A stretch of 64,000 nucleotides of DNA from Acidobacteriota bacterium (GCA_019239425.1 JAFAZX010000026.1:1-64000); one strand, 5' to 3'. Positions 51,357 to 59,744 are shown, counted from the stretch's first letter. Notes: generated by a model not told the origin, from the letters alone. A program made the numbers and translations.

Positions 51357-52871
51357 TCACCAGAGCTTCCACCACTTCTTCTGCGTGGGCTGAGGCTCGG
51401 GTGAGGGCGCGGCCGCCTGCGGTTCCGGCTGCCTGCGGCGCGAAGGCCGCTCGACCTTGACGGGCTCGTGGCCGTACTTGTCGGCGAGGGCGCGCGTGCG
51501 GCGTTGGAGTTCGGCGCCCTTCGCGGGGTTCACCATGTAGACGAAGTTGGCGTAGCCCAGGAGCGAGGCGATGACGTCGGGCGAGCGGCCCCAGCGTTTG
51601 CCGGCGGGGCCGTCCTTCTCGACCTGATAGAGGGTCGCCCGGAAACGCTTCAACTCGCTCCGCGAGACGTTCGGCTTGTCGTTGACGACGACGCCCGTCA
51701 CCTCCTGCTGCCGCGAGCGCCGCAGCACGCGCGTCTTGTCGGGGTGCACGTTGAAGCCCTCGTGCCTGACGACGGCCTTCACGCGTTCGAGCAGATTCCC
51801 CAGGTGGCGCAGGCTCTCGCCCGAGGCGGAGAAGGAGAGGTCGTCGGCGTAGCGCGTGTAGACGAAGCCGAGTTCGTCGGCGACTTTCAGAAGTCGCCGG
51901 TCGAGGCGGCGGCAGAGGATGTTCGTGACGGCCGGGCTGGTCGGCGCGCCCTGCGGCAGGTGGCGCTCGCCCGTGGCGACGAAGTACCTGCGCCCGTCCA
52001 GCTCCACCTCCTCCGTCCCGGGCTGCGTGCAGAGCAGCCCGAAGATGGTGGCCGCCGCCTCCGAGTAGCCGAAGGCGCGGAAGAGGCCTTTGACCCGGCG
52101 GTAGCCGATTGAAGGGAAGAAGTCCTGCAGGTCGAGGTTGACGACCGCCTCGGCGCCGACGTGCGGGCGCGCGTTCGAGACGATGGAGCGGCCCGCGCGG
52201 AAGCCGTGCGCGCATTCGTGCGCCTCGACCTTCTCAAGCACGTTCCTCAAGACCCAGTGCTGCGCCGCCTTCAGGCGCGGCATCGGCGCCGATATCTGGC
52301 GCAGGCCCCCGGTCTTCTTCGGCACCTGGAAGTTGACGTAGTGCGAGACCGTGGAGGTCTTGCGGTCGAAGGCGAGGAAGCGCAGCTCGCCCACGCTGAC
52401 GCCGAGCGCCCCGGCGATCTCGGCCGCGGTGCCGAGGGGCGGAAGGCCGTAACTCTGCAGTCGCGCCGCGTCGCACTCCGTGTGGTTCAGCCCGCCGGAG
52501 ACCGCTTCGCCGAGGTAGACGATCTCCTGCCCCTGCCTCTGCCGCCAGGCTTCGGCGCGCTCACGCCGCTCGCGCTCGCGCCGCTCCTTCGTCTCCTGCC
52601 GCTTGCGGCGCGACTCTTCGAGGCGGCGCCGGCGCAACTCCTTGATGAGCGCCTCCTCGTTGTAGAGGTTGCGGTGCTGCGCGCGCAGCTCGCCCAGCTC
52701 GCGCTGCAACTCGGCGCGACGCCGAATCTCGTCCGCGGGGTCGTGCGGCATCTCGCCGCGCGCGGGCCAGAACCCGAGCCGGATCATGTCTTCGAGGACG
52801 AACTCCTCCTTCCGCCCGTCGCGGATGCGCTCGTAGAGTTCTTCCCGGGTCTGTGGCCTTTCGGTAGACAT
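51357..52871 (-). CDS. retron-type reverse transcriptase
   Basis: A 504-residue RNA-directed DNA polymerase. ATG 52871 (MSTERPQTREELYERI) is chosen because the open frame upstream runs through the structured msr-msd region. Residues 1-150 are a charged helical part with a long Arg/Glu-rich coiled coil (about 80-125). The RT domain has NFQVPKKTGGLRQISAP, the retron-specific NARPH (NAxxH, N233-H237) just before VNLDLQDFFPS, HLPQGAPTSP, the catalytic YADD (341-344), and the second retron marker VTG (391-393). The C-terminus is a Pro/Gln-rich tail ending WWKLW. It would copy the upstream ncRNA into msDNA. It is last in the operon. Confidence 0.95.
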   Translation of the reverse strand: MSTERPQTREELYERIRDGRKEEFVLEDMIRLGFWPARGEMPHDPADEIRRRAELQRELGELRAQHRNLYNEEALIKELRRRRLEESRRKRQETKERRERERRERAEAWRQRQGQEIVYLGEAVSGGLNHTECDAARLQSYGLPPLGTAAEIAGALGVSVGELRFLAFDRKTSTVSHYVNFQVPKKTGGLRQISAPMPRLKAAQHWVLRNVLEKVEAHECAHGFRAGRSIVSNARPHVGAEAVVNLDLQDFFPSIGYRRVKGLFRAFGYSEAAATIFGLLCTQPGTEEVELDGRRYFVATGERHLPQGAPTSPAVTNILCRRLDRRLLKVADELGFVYTRYADDLSFSASGESLRHLGNLLERVKAVVRHEGFNVHPDKTRVLRRSRQQEVTGVVVNDKPNVSRSELKRFRATLYQVEKDGPAGKRWGRSPDVIASLLGYANFVYMVNPAKGAELQRRTRALADKYGHEPVKVERPSRRRQPEPQAAAPSPEPQPTQKKWWKLW

Positions 52872-52895
52872 GGGCTTGTCGGTGACTTCGGAAGT

Positions 52896-53169
52896 CCGAG
52901 TCCGTTTGCCACGCGTAACGGTCAGGGCGCGCCCGCGTCCCCTTCGAAAACTCCTGAGGACTGGGTCGCTCAACTCGAGCGTAGCACGCCTGCTAGCGGT
53001 CATTCGCTTCATGGAAGCCAATCCGGAATACCGCTAGCAGGCGTGCTACGCACAGTTAAGAGCGGGCCAGTGACGCGTGCCCTAGCTTTGCGCATGGACG
53101 GCGATCCACCGTCCGGGTTGCAAGGCCCGCGTGCGTGCCCTGGCCGTTACGCCTGGCAAACGAACTCGG
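52896..53169 (-). ncRNA. candidate retron msr-msd RNA
   Basis: The 274-nt interval starts 4 nt after the SWIM gene's stop and ends 24 nt before the RT start, on the same strand. Its two 42-nt ends (53169-53128 and 52937-52896) pair at 38 of 42 positions with no gaps, matching the a1/a2 role. Inside are a small perfect hairpin, GGACGG-N7-CCGTCC (53114-53096), as expected for msr. A long hairpin follows (53071-52960), with 22 perfect bp at its core and a 29-nt loop, as expected for msd. Weak points: the a1/a2 stem is unusually long and I cannot place the usual branch G in an AGC right after a1. A MITE is the alternative, but no target duplication is seen. Confidence 0.72.
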
Positions 53170-53172
53170 TTG

Positions 53173-54819
53173 TCAAAGACGCCGCCGGCGCGCGGCCTCC
53201 ATCCGCAGCGCCAGGATGTGCTCGCACGGCCCCTTGAAGAGCTTGTGCTGCTGGTGCCAGTTGCAGGTGCACTCGGCGCGCACCATCCGCCCGTCCGCGT
53301 CGAGCGTCAGGGCGGGACGGAAAACCTTCTCCTTCTCTTTCACCGAGCCCGAAAGGCCTAAGTGCCCCTCCGGGTTCCGCTCGGGCCTGTTCAACTCGAC
53401 GGCGCGCTCCGTGACGAAGCGCGACGCGGCCTCCTCGCGCGGGTTGGCGAAGCGGAGCTGCTGCAAGGGCAGAGGCTCGCGGCTCAGCTCGCGCGCGCGG
53501 TAGACGTTCTTGTTCAGGTCGAAGATGGCGCGGCCCGCCTGCGTGTACGCGCCGAGCGCGCCGAGCACGACCGAGCGGTCGAGGTTCAGACGCGAGGCCA
53601 GCTCCGAAGGCTTCGCGCTCCAACCGCGCCGCAGCTCTTCGAAGACGCGGCGCTTCGTCAGATCATCCACTTCCGCGCGCGGGGCGAGCAGGTCGAAGTT
53701 GCCCGCGCTCGACCAGTCGTTCGCCGTCCAGCCCGAAAGCCCGAGCGTGAAGGACATCTCGCCCAAGTCGGCGACGTAGAACGAAGGCATCCCCGTCCCG
53801 AGCAGGTGCACCGTGAACTTGCGCGCGACGGGAATCAGGCGCTCGAGGATGTGCAGGCGGCGGCGGCCCCAGACGCGTATCACCTCGGCCTCGGCGCCCG
53901 TGTAAGTTGAGCGCGGGCAGACGACCTCGGTCTCCCACGGCTCGAAGACCACGCGCACGGGCTCGCCCGGCGTGAGGTGGTAGCGCATCCCGCGCGGCCC
54001 CTTCTGCTCGCGCCGCCTTCGCAGCACGAAGCAGAGGTTGTGCACGTCCATCGGGTGCAGCTCGAAAGTGCGCGCCGGCAGGGACATCGCCGAGCTGACC
54101 TGGAGGAAGCCGCGCACCCAACTGTCGGGGAGGTCGATCTTGACCTCCTTGTACTCCTCTTCGCCCGTCGTCTGTAGCTCGAATCCCGAAGGGTCGATCT
54201 CGAAGCGCGTCTCCTTGTAGGTGCGTATCTTCTGGAACTCGTCGTAGAGCGCCGCCGAGTAGTCGATGTTCGTCGTCCCGCAGGCGAACTCGCCCACCTC
54301 CTCGAAGACCTCGTAGCCCGCGCCGAGCCGGCCGTAGCTCGACTCGTCCTGGCTGAAGCACTCGAAGAAGACCTCGTCGGGGTGGACGGTGATGACGGGG
54401 TCGAGGACGAACCAGAAGTCCTTCTCCTTCTCGTAGAGGTATTTGAAGTACTCGCTCCGCGCCTTGTAGAAAGGGCCTAAGCGCTGCGAGCTGCGGGCGT
54501 AGAGCGCGTTCAGCTCCGCCTGCAGCTCGTTGACCCGCGCCATGACCTGCGTGCGCTCGGCGGCCACGGCCTGCCAGTCGATCTGCTCCTGCCGCGCGGC
54601 CCACTCCTTGTACGCGGTCTTGTCCTTCGGCTTGAAGCGCAGGTCGGAGACGACCACGTCGTGCAGGGCGCTGATGGCCTCGCGGAACTCGATGCGCCGG
54701 CGCAGGCGGCCCTTGAAGAAAGTCGGCTCGCGCGTCACGTCCGGCGCGAAGGACATGCTCGTCCGGTCGGCCGTGCTGCTGACGGCGCTGCTGCCGCGGT
54801 ACGTGTGCTCAAACAGCAT
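53173..54819 (-). CDS. winged-helix/SWIM zinc-finger protein (retron partner)
   Basis: A 548-residue protein. The C-terminal end carries a SWIM zinc finger, C517-T-C519 then C532-E-H534 (CxC-x12-CxH), in the text AECTCNWHQQH and GPCEHILAL. Before it a winged-helix-like segment reads KPSELASRLNLDRSVVLGAL. Most of the N-terminal 400 residues are helical and unrecognised. SWIM fingers bind nucleic acid or protein. The ATG (54819) overlaps the 3' end of the WGR gene by 11 nt, so the two are translationally coupled. The structured RNA and RT gene follow. In retrons the partner proteins are usually the toxin or effector side, so that is the likely role. Confidence 0.88.
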   Translation of the reverse strand: MLFEHTYRGSSAVSSTADRTSMSFAPDVTREPTFFKGRLRRRIEFREAISALHDVVVSDLRFKPKDKTAYKEWAARQEQIDWQAVAAERTQVMARVNELQAELNALYARSSQRLGPFYKARSEYFKYLYEKEKDFWFVLDPVITVHPDEVFFECFSQDESSYGRLGAGYEVFEEVGEFACGTTNIDYSAALYDEFQKIRTYKETRFEIDPSGFELQTTGEEEYKEVKIDLPDSWVRGFLQVSSAMSLPARTFELHPMDVHNLCFVLRRRREQKGPRGMRYHLTPGEPVRVVFEPWETEVVCPRSTYTGAEAEVIRVWGRRRLHILERLIPVARKFTVHLLGTGMPSFYVADLGEMSFTLGLSGWTANDWSSAGNFDLLAPRAEVDDLTKRRVFEELRRGWSAKPSELASRLNLDRSVVLGALGAYTQAGRAIFDLNKNVYRARELSREPLPLQQLRFANPREEAASRFVTERAVELNRPERNPEGHLGLSGSVKEKEKVFRPALTLDADGRMVRAECTCNWHQQHKLFKGPCEHILALRMEAARRRRL

Positions 54820-57800
54820 GGCGCACCTCCGCGGGTTTGATCTCGAGCGGGAGCTGAATCCCCGGGTAGGCGCGGCGGATGGCGAGCATGGCCTCGATGG
54901 CCGACGCCTTCATCCCGACGGCGACCGTCACCGACTGGCGCGTGAGAATCTCGGCGGCGACGCGCGCGGCCTCTTCACTCTTCCCCGCCTCGGACGTGAG
55001 GAACGAGACGACGCGGGCCTTCGCCACGCGCGCCCTGTTCACGCGCGAGAGGACGCTCGTGAAGTAGTGCGACATCTCGCGCAGGCGGCCCGCGTCGCCC
55101 GCGCAGTAGCGTTCGAGGTAGTTGGTCACGAAGAGCTGCAGCTCGGCCGAAGGGTGCTCGCTCAGCTTGAGCATGTACTCCTGCCCCGTCTCCTCACTGA
55201 AGTACTTCGTCACCAGCTCGCGCCCGAGCTGCTGCACTGCGGGGCGCACGCTGTCGCAGACGCTCACGAGGATGCCCGGCGTGAAGTCTGACGCGCCGAG
55301 GCGCGTGCGGAAGGCTTCGAAGAAGAAGGCGCGCGAGTCCTCCCAATCCGTGTCGAGCAGACGGACGGCCCGCGCGATCTCGTCGAGATGGTTGTCGGGG
55401 TTGGCGGCCTGCCTGTAACGGTCGATCAGAAGGTCGAAGAGCACGCGCGCGGACTGCCGCACGGCGAACGTCTCGGCGCCGGCCAGCGCGACGATCTCGT
55501 CGGTCGTGAACGACTGCGCCCAGGGCAAGTTCGCCCGCGCGTTGCTCTCGATCAGGCGTCCCCCGAACTCGCCCGCCGCGGGCGAAGATGAGAGCGCCAG
55601 GCGCACGGCCAAGTCCTTCTCGACCTCCCGCTCCCAGGCGCCCTTCAAATCCTCTTCCAGCAACTGCGCGACGCCGCGGTGCACGCCCCCGACCGCTTCG
55701 GGCGCGAGGAGGGTTGCGAGAAGTTTCTGCGCGAGCCGGCGCGTGAAGTCCGCGGCCGCGTCTCGGCGGCTCAGGCGGCCGATGACCGGGCGGACGGCGT
55801 TGCGCAAATCGGCCAGCGGGTGGCGCGCGAGCGCCGCGAGCAGCTCTTCACGTTCGAGCAGGGACTCGTCCGGCAGCTCGCCGAGCAGCCTGACGCCGAT
55901 GCCGCGCAGAGCTTCGTGCGGCGAGTTAATCAAAGAGAGGATGATCTCGCCGGGCAGCTCGCTCGGCCTCACCTCGTGCAGGAGGAGGATGTTCCCGCCC
56001 AGCTCCTGCACCTCCGCGAGCGGGTGGGTCAGGAGGTCGAGGACGGCGCCGAGGCTGAGCGTGCGCAACTGCTGCCCGAAGCAGGCCAACAGCGTCGCGG
56101 CGATGTCGGCGGCCTCCGCGCCCCGCGCGGCGTCCAGCCCGGTCAGATACGCAATCAGGCGGACGACGAGCGCGCGGGCCACGTCTTCCGTGAAGGCAGT
56201 CGAACGCAGGAGCTTGCGCGCGAACTCGCGCGTGTCCGGGTGCCGGCTCGTGGCCAACGCGAGGACGAAGTCGCCGTCTTGCAGGAACTGTTCGCGCCCC
56301 TCGTCGATCCATCTGTGCGCTCCGGCGCGCGCCTCGGGCGAAGCCGAGTTGGCGACGGCGAGGACGAGTTCGCGATCCGGCTCGGCCGCGTTGTAGCGCG
56401 CGCTCGCCAGCTCGTAACCGAAGTACGCCGTCGCCTCGTAAGGGCGGCCGAGAATCATCAGAATCGTGTCGCGGTCGAGTTCCGCGCAGAACTGCTCGCA
56501 GGCACGCAGAGCCTTGACGGCGAAGTGCTGTACGGGGCGGCAGTCGCTCTCGGAGATGAGGTGCAGCAGGCCGTTCGGCACCTGCTCCCAGAGGCTCGGG
56601 AACGCCTCCTCGCGCGCGGCCGGTTCGGGGTCGCCGGGCTTGTAAGACGAGCGGCAACGCCACGCGGCCGTGCCGTCGCGTTGGAAGTAGCGCGGGCTGT
56701 TGGAGTAGAGGATGTGGTTGAACGCCCAGTAAGGCGCGTAGGCGTCCCAGCGCGTCGTGTTGGTGCGGCCGGTCTGCCACTGAAGGATGTTCGACTCGCG
56801 CGGGTTCTGCGCGTCGCCGTCGGTGAAAGGCAGCAGCACTCCCGCCGCCATCCGCACGTACGCTTCTGCTTCGCCCGTCTCGCCCATGCGCCGGAGCGTG
56901 CGCCACACGCGGCGGCGCAGGAAGGCGCGCGTGCGACCGCCGTAGGCGAGGCGCGAGTCATCCTTCTTGATCTCCTTGTGGGCCTCCTGCGTGTACCCGC
57001 CGCCCGGCAGCAGGGCGTAAGACCAGCGCACGTCCTTCGTCAGAGGCGTGTAGGTGTATGCGAACGCCGGCTTCTCCTTCTCGAAGCGGTAGGCGATGAG
57101 GCCGTAGACCTCCGCGTCGCGCCGGTACTCCGCGGCCTTGAAGATGTGCCGGACGCGCTGGAAGTAGTTCGGCCCGAGCGGCGCGCGGCGCAGCAGTTCG
57201 AGGAGGGCCGGGCGCACGTGCTCGTTGTCGACGAGGTAGAGCGCGTCGAGGACTGCGAGGCGGCGGTAGTCGCCCGCGTCGAGGTGGCCCCGGAGCGCTT
57301 CGGCGAAGAGCCCGGCCGGCCCCTCCTTCGCCAACCCGCGCAGTTGAAAGGGCAGGGCCTCTAGTACGCGCAGCTTGAACTCCGCGCGCGCCTCTTCGCC
57401 GAGCAGCTTAAGCAGCGCCTCGCCGGCGATGCGCCGGACGAAGTCCGCGGCGGAGGCGTTGTCGTAGAGCCGGCCGAGCGCGGAGACGGATTCGGCGTCG
57501 CCGCACCAGCCGAGCGCCCAGGCGATGCAGTAATCGCGCAAGGGGCTGCCGCTCCCGACCAGCTCGATCAGCAAGGGCGCGGCCTCGCGCAGCCTCAACT
57601 CGCCCGCGCGCCAGACGACGCGCTCCAGGGGCCGGCGACGCCGCCCGCCATCCGCGCCCCCTCTCAGCCTTTCGAGGATGACGCGCGCTTCCGCGTCTCG
57701 ATCCTTCGGGCCGGGGGCGAACTGTCTCGGCGGCGGCTCCGCCGCCTGCACGTTGACTTCGTGGTAGCCCTTCTTCGTCTTGGAGCTGACGAGTTCCTGG

Positions 57801-57991
57801 AAGACCTTCTCGGCCGCCGCGAGCGGCACGGGCGCGACGGTCTTCACGCCCTCCTTCAGGCCGGAGCCCCTGCGGCCGTAGCTGAAGTTGACGACGAAAG
57901 CTTCGGCGCCGACCTCGCAGAGGTCGACTTCGTAGACCTTGTCGGAACTTCCTTCCCTGTAAACCAGGACTGTCTGCCTGATCAGCTTCAT
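54809..57991 (-). CDS. WGR-domain protein with HEAT/ARM-like repeats (retron partner)
   Basis: A 1,060-residue protein. Residues 1-85 are a WGR domain (KLIRQTVLVYREGSSDKVYE and NFSYGRRGSGLKEG), as in bacterial WGR proteins and eukaryotic PARPs, where it binds DNA ends. The rest is all-helical, with many HEAT/ARM-type units such as LIELVGSGSPLRDYCIAWAL and LLRRAPLGPNYFQRVRHIFK. ATG 57991 matches the usual start of WGR proteins (MKLIRQT); a longer frame to 58066 is less likely. No Shine-Dalgarno site is obvious. It is the first gene of the retron operon. A DNA-end-sensing scaffold role is inference. Confidence 0.86.
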   Translation of the reverse strand: MKLIRQTVLVYREGSSDKVYEVDLCEVGAEAFVVNFSYGRRGSGLKEGVKTVAPVPLAAAEKVFQELVSSKTKKGYHEVNVQAAEPPPRQFAPGPKDRDAEARVILERLRGGADGGRRRRPLERVVWRAGELRLREAAPLLIELVGSGSPLRDYCIAWALGWCGDAESVSALGRLYDNASAADFVRRIAGEALLKLLGEEARAEFKLRVLEALPFQLRGLAKEGPAGLFAEALRGHLDAGDYRRLAVLDALYLVDNEHVRPALLELLRRAPLGPNYFQRVRHIFKAAEYRRDAEVYGLIAYRFEKEKPAFAYTYTPLTKDVRWSYALLPGGGYTQEAHKEIKKDDSRLAYGGRTRAFLRRRVWRTLRRMGETGEAEAYVRMAAGVLLPFTDGDAQNPRESNILQWQTGRTNTTRWDAYAPYWAFNHILYSNSPRYFQRDGTAAWRCRSSYKPGDPEPAAREEAFPSLWEQVPNGLLHLISESDCRPVQHFAVKALRACEQFCAELDRDTILMILGRPYEATAYFGYELASARYNAAEPDRELVLAVANSASPEARAGAHRWIDEGREQFLQDGDFVLALATSRHPDTREFARKLLRSTAFTEDVARALVVRLIAYLTGLDAARGAEAADIAATLLACFGQQLRTLSLGAVLDLLTHPLAEVQELGGNILLLHEVRPSELPGEIILSLINSPHEALRGIGVRLLGELPDESLLEREELLAALARHPLADLRNAVRPVIGRLSRRDAAADFTRRLAQKLLATLLAPEAVGGVHRGVAQLLEEDLKGAWEREVEKDLAVRLALSSSPAAGEFGGRLIESNARANLPWAQSFTTDEIVALAGAETFAVRQSARVLFDLLIDRYRQAANPDNHLDEIARAVRLLDTDWEDSRAFFFEAFRTRLGASDFTPGILVSVCDSVRPAVQQLGRELVTKYFSEETGQEYMLKLSEHPSAELQLFVTNYLERYCAGDAGRLREMSHYFTSVLSRVNRARVAKARVVSFLTSEAGKSEEAARVAAEILTRQSVTVAVGMKASAIEAMLAIRRAYPGIQLPLEIKPAEVRHAV

Positions 57992-58084
57992 GGGAGATTC
58001 GAACGGCTGCGTTTGGAGTCCGAAGAACTCGCCGACGGCCGGCCCCTCGCTACACGCGAGAGGCACGCCCGCTGGCCGACACTC

Positions 58085-58113
58085 TGTATATCACACCTTT
58101 ATCCCGAAGGCAA
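58085..58113 (-). promoter_or_regulatory. promoter of the retron operon
   Basis: Reading leftward, TTGCCT (58113-58108) and TATACA (58090-58085) are 17 bp apart. Transcription would begin near 58078, about 87 nt before the WGR ATG. Confidence 0.5.
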
Positions 58114-58116
58114 TAC

Positions 58117-58138
58117 TTTGTTTCATGCATGAAACAAA
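58117..58138. promoter_or_regulatory. perfect 22-bp palindrome at the retron promoter
   Basis: The sequence is TTTGTTTCATG followed directly by its exact complement. It lies 3 bp upstream of the -35 box of the retron operon, a position for an activator or a looping repressor. No regulator gene is adjacent. The rest of the gap to 58367 shows no gene. Confidence 0.7.
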
Positions 58139-58367
58139 ATTATCAATAACCGAATCCTTCCAGAATCGCGTCGCCAGGCTTTAAGTAACTTCTCTGGTGG
58201 ACTTCCGTGTCGCCGTGTGAAGTCGTGGCAGAGTGTGAGTCGCGAGATGAGCGTCCGGCTCATGACCCGTAACGAGCGAGAGCCCCTTCAGCAATATACA
58301 CAGCGCGGTCGGGTCTGGCTACAGGATTTTTTGAGAGGCGTTGAGGGCCGGCGGGGACGTCGCCCCT

Positions 58368-58712
58368 TCAGCGGAGCGAAAGTCTTCGGTGCCGGCGGCG
58401 CGCGAGAAAAGCGCCGAGGCGCACCGGCACGATGCCGAGCAGCGCGAGCAGGGGGAACCCGACGGTGACCATAGCGAAGATGACCATGCCCGGCGCGTCG
58501 TCGCCGGGGTGCTCCGCCTGATAGCGGCTCGCGTCGTACATGAAATAGGCGACGACGCCGACCGGCCACACCAGGACGACGGCGGCCGACAGCAGGCCGC
58601 TCGCCCAAGCGCGCCAGCCGCGCCGGAGCACCCAAGATTCGGCCAGGTGCCCAAGTCCGACGCAGCTCGTGACGAAGATGGCGAAGAAGGCCCCGAGATG
58701 AAACCAGTGCAT
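58368..58712 (-). CDS. small membrane protein, unknown
   Basis: A 114-residue protein with three hydrophobic helices (GAFFAIFVTSCVGLG, GLLSAAVVLVWPVGVVAYFM, FAMVTVGFPLLALLGIV) and a basic C-terminus. GGAGAAG precedes the ATG. No family is recognised. It ends 230 bp upstream of the retron promoter on the same strand, and the S24-like gene lies 17 bp upstream, so those two are probably one transcript. Confidence 0.7.
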   Translation of the reverse strand: MHWFHLGAFFAIFVTSCVGLGHLAESWVLRRGWRAWASGLLSAAVVLVWPVGVVAYFMYDASRYQAEHPGDDAPGMVIFAMVTVGFPLLALLGIVPVRLGAFLARRRHRRLSLR

Positions 58713-58729
58713 AAACTTCTCCCCGGCGC

Positions 58730-59029
58730 CTATTCGACCTTCGTGGCAATCCCGTAGATGCAGTTATGCCCGACCCAGCCGTTGACGCCGCCGCGGTTGT
58801 TGCCGATCAGAAACCTGCCCCGGTTCACGGCCTTGATGAGGTGCAGGTAGTCGTTGCCCTTCACGCGCACCAGGACGATGTCGCCGGCGGACAGTTTCTC
58901 GGGGTCACAAGGCTCGACCGTGACGAGCGCGCCGTCGTCCACCTTGCCCTTCATCGAATGGCCGCGCGGGCGAATCTGCACCGCCTCGCCCTTCCTCAGC
59001 TTCTCGATTGCGAACTTGGCCCAACTCAT
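58730..59029 (-). CDS. S24/S26-like small protein
   Basis: A 99-residue protein resembling the LexA-type S24 peptidase fold or the signal-peptidase-like core: PRGHSMKGKVDDGALVTVEP carries the candidate nucleophile Ser in GHSM, and LSAGDIVLVRVKGNDYLHLIK carries GD and a possible Lys. It has no HTH or membrane anchor. Related small proteins occur singly in many bacteria. It may be a protease domain without its partner, or a binding-only relict. The start is ATG 59029 with a poor ribosome site. Confidence 0.72.
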   Translation of the reverse strand: MSWAKFAIEKLRKGEAVQIRPRGHSMKGKVDDGALVTVEPCDPEKLSAGDIVLVRVKGNDYLHLIKAVNRGRFLIGNNRGGVNGWVGHNCIYGIATKVE

Positions 59030-59165
59030 CTTCGATACAGGAAAGCAACCCGGCGCCTGACCTCACCCGCTGCCCCGACAGATTACCACCGACGAAATCT
59101 CTCGTGTCGCGGGTCGGGTGCACGCCGTTGCCCGGGGCGACACGGCCAGGCCAATGATTTTCCGC

Positions 59166-59744
59166 TCACCTCAAAACCTGGTCAAGGTTTTCGCCCAACA
59201 GCCAAACGGCCCTGTCCCATATCATGTCGACCCAGATTACAAGCTCGTTCGACGGCGGGGGGTATGGGGAGTGCTCAGGCCTTTCCTCGAAAGGCCACTT
59301 CTTGGCAAGCCGCTCTTGATGCTCTCTGATCGTTTTAATGACTTCCGCAGGATCGTCATCATCCGACAGAGACATCATCAACCTGACCAGCCTATCAATC
59401 TCGAATGTGAGTTGTTCGTGCCTCTGCCAGAATTCATCCGAGCCAAGAAACGCTTTGCTTTTTATCCTGACGCTGAATCTTTTGGTGAAGAGTTCCGCTC
59501 TTTTTACGTCGAGGGGTGAGTCTTTGTGTATCTTGAAATTACTGTTTCGGATGTGACCATAACTCATGGACAGGATGGCGTTGAAATCACTCCCGACTTC
59601 CTCAAAGAGTTGCAGCGCCTTTTCCCGTATCTTGTCCTTCTTCGACCTTCGTTCTGTCAGCCAGGTCAGGAGGTAACTGCCCATCGTTAATGTCAGCAGA
59701 CTGGTGATTATGGGCTGGCTGAGAAATTCCAAGATATCTTTCAT
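59166..59744 (-). CDS. hypothetical protein with atypical base composition
   Basis: A 192-residue protein that I do not recognise. One hydrophobic N-terminal helix (ITSLLTLTMGSYLLTWL) is followed by a helical, charged cytosolic part. AGGGGCG precedes the ATG. The gene is visibly poorer in G+C than its neighbours and uses codons rare elsewhere in the window, so recent transfer is likely. It lies 1.2 kb upstream of the retron operon on the same strand and could be another accessory gene of the same island. Confidence 0.72.
   Translation of the reverse strand: MKDILEFLSQPIITSLLTLTMGSYLLTWLTERRSKKDKIREKALQLFEEVGSDFNAILSMSYGHIRNSNFKIHKDSPLDVKRAELFTKRFSVRIKSKAFLGSDEFWQRHEQLTFEIDRLVRLMMSLSDDDDPAEVIKTIREHQERLAKKWPFEERPEHSPYPPPSNELVIWVDMIWDRAVWLLGENLDQVLR

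Noticed and set aside
52872..53021. Fifty-codon N-terminal extension of the retron RT
   Set aside because: It is the translation of the msr-msd region and its inverted repeat; family-like sequence begins only at the ATG 52871.
52890..53182. The structured gap before the RT as an ordinary MITE
   Set aside because: Possible but less likely: it fits exactly between two operon genes on the right strand, has no flanking duplication, and has a separate msr-like hairpin and msd-like stem.
51216..59160. A second copy of the tRNA-Ala 3' end as an island attachment site
   Set aside because: Visual search of the region beyond the retron found no match to the T-arm/acceptor end, so no att site is called.
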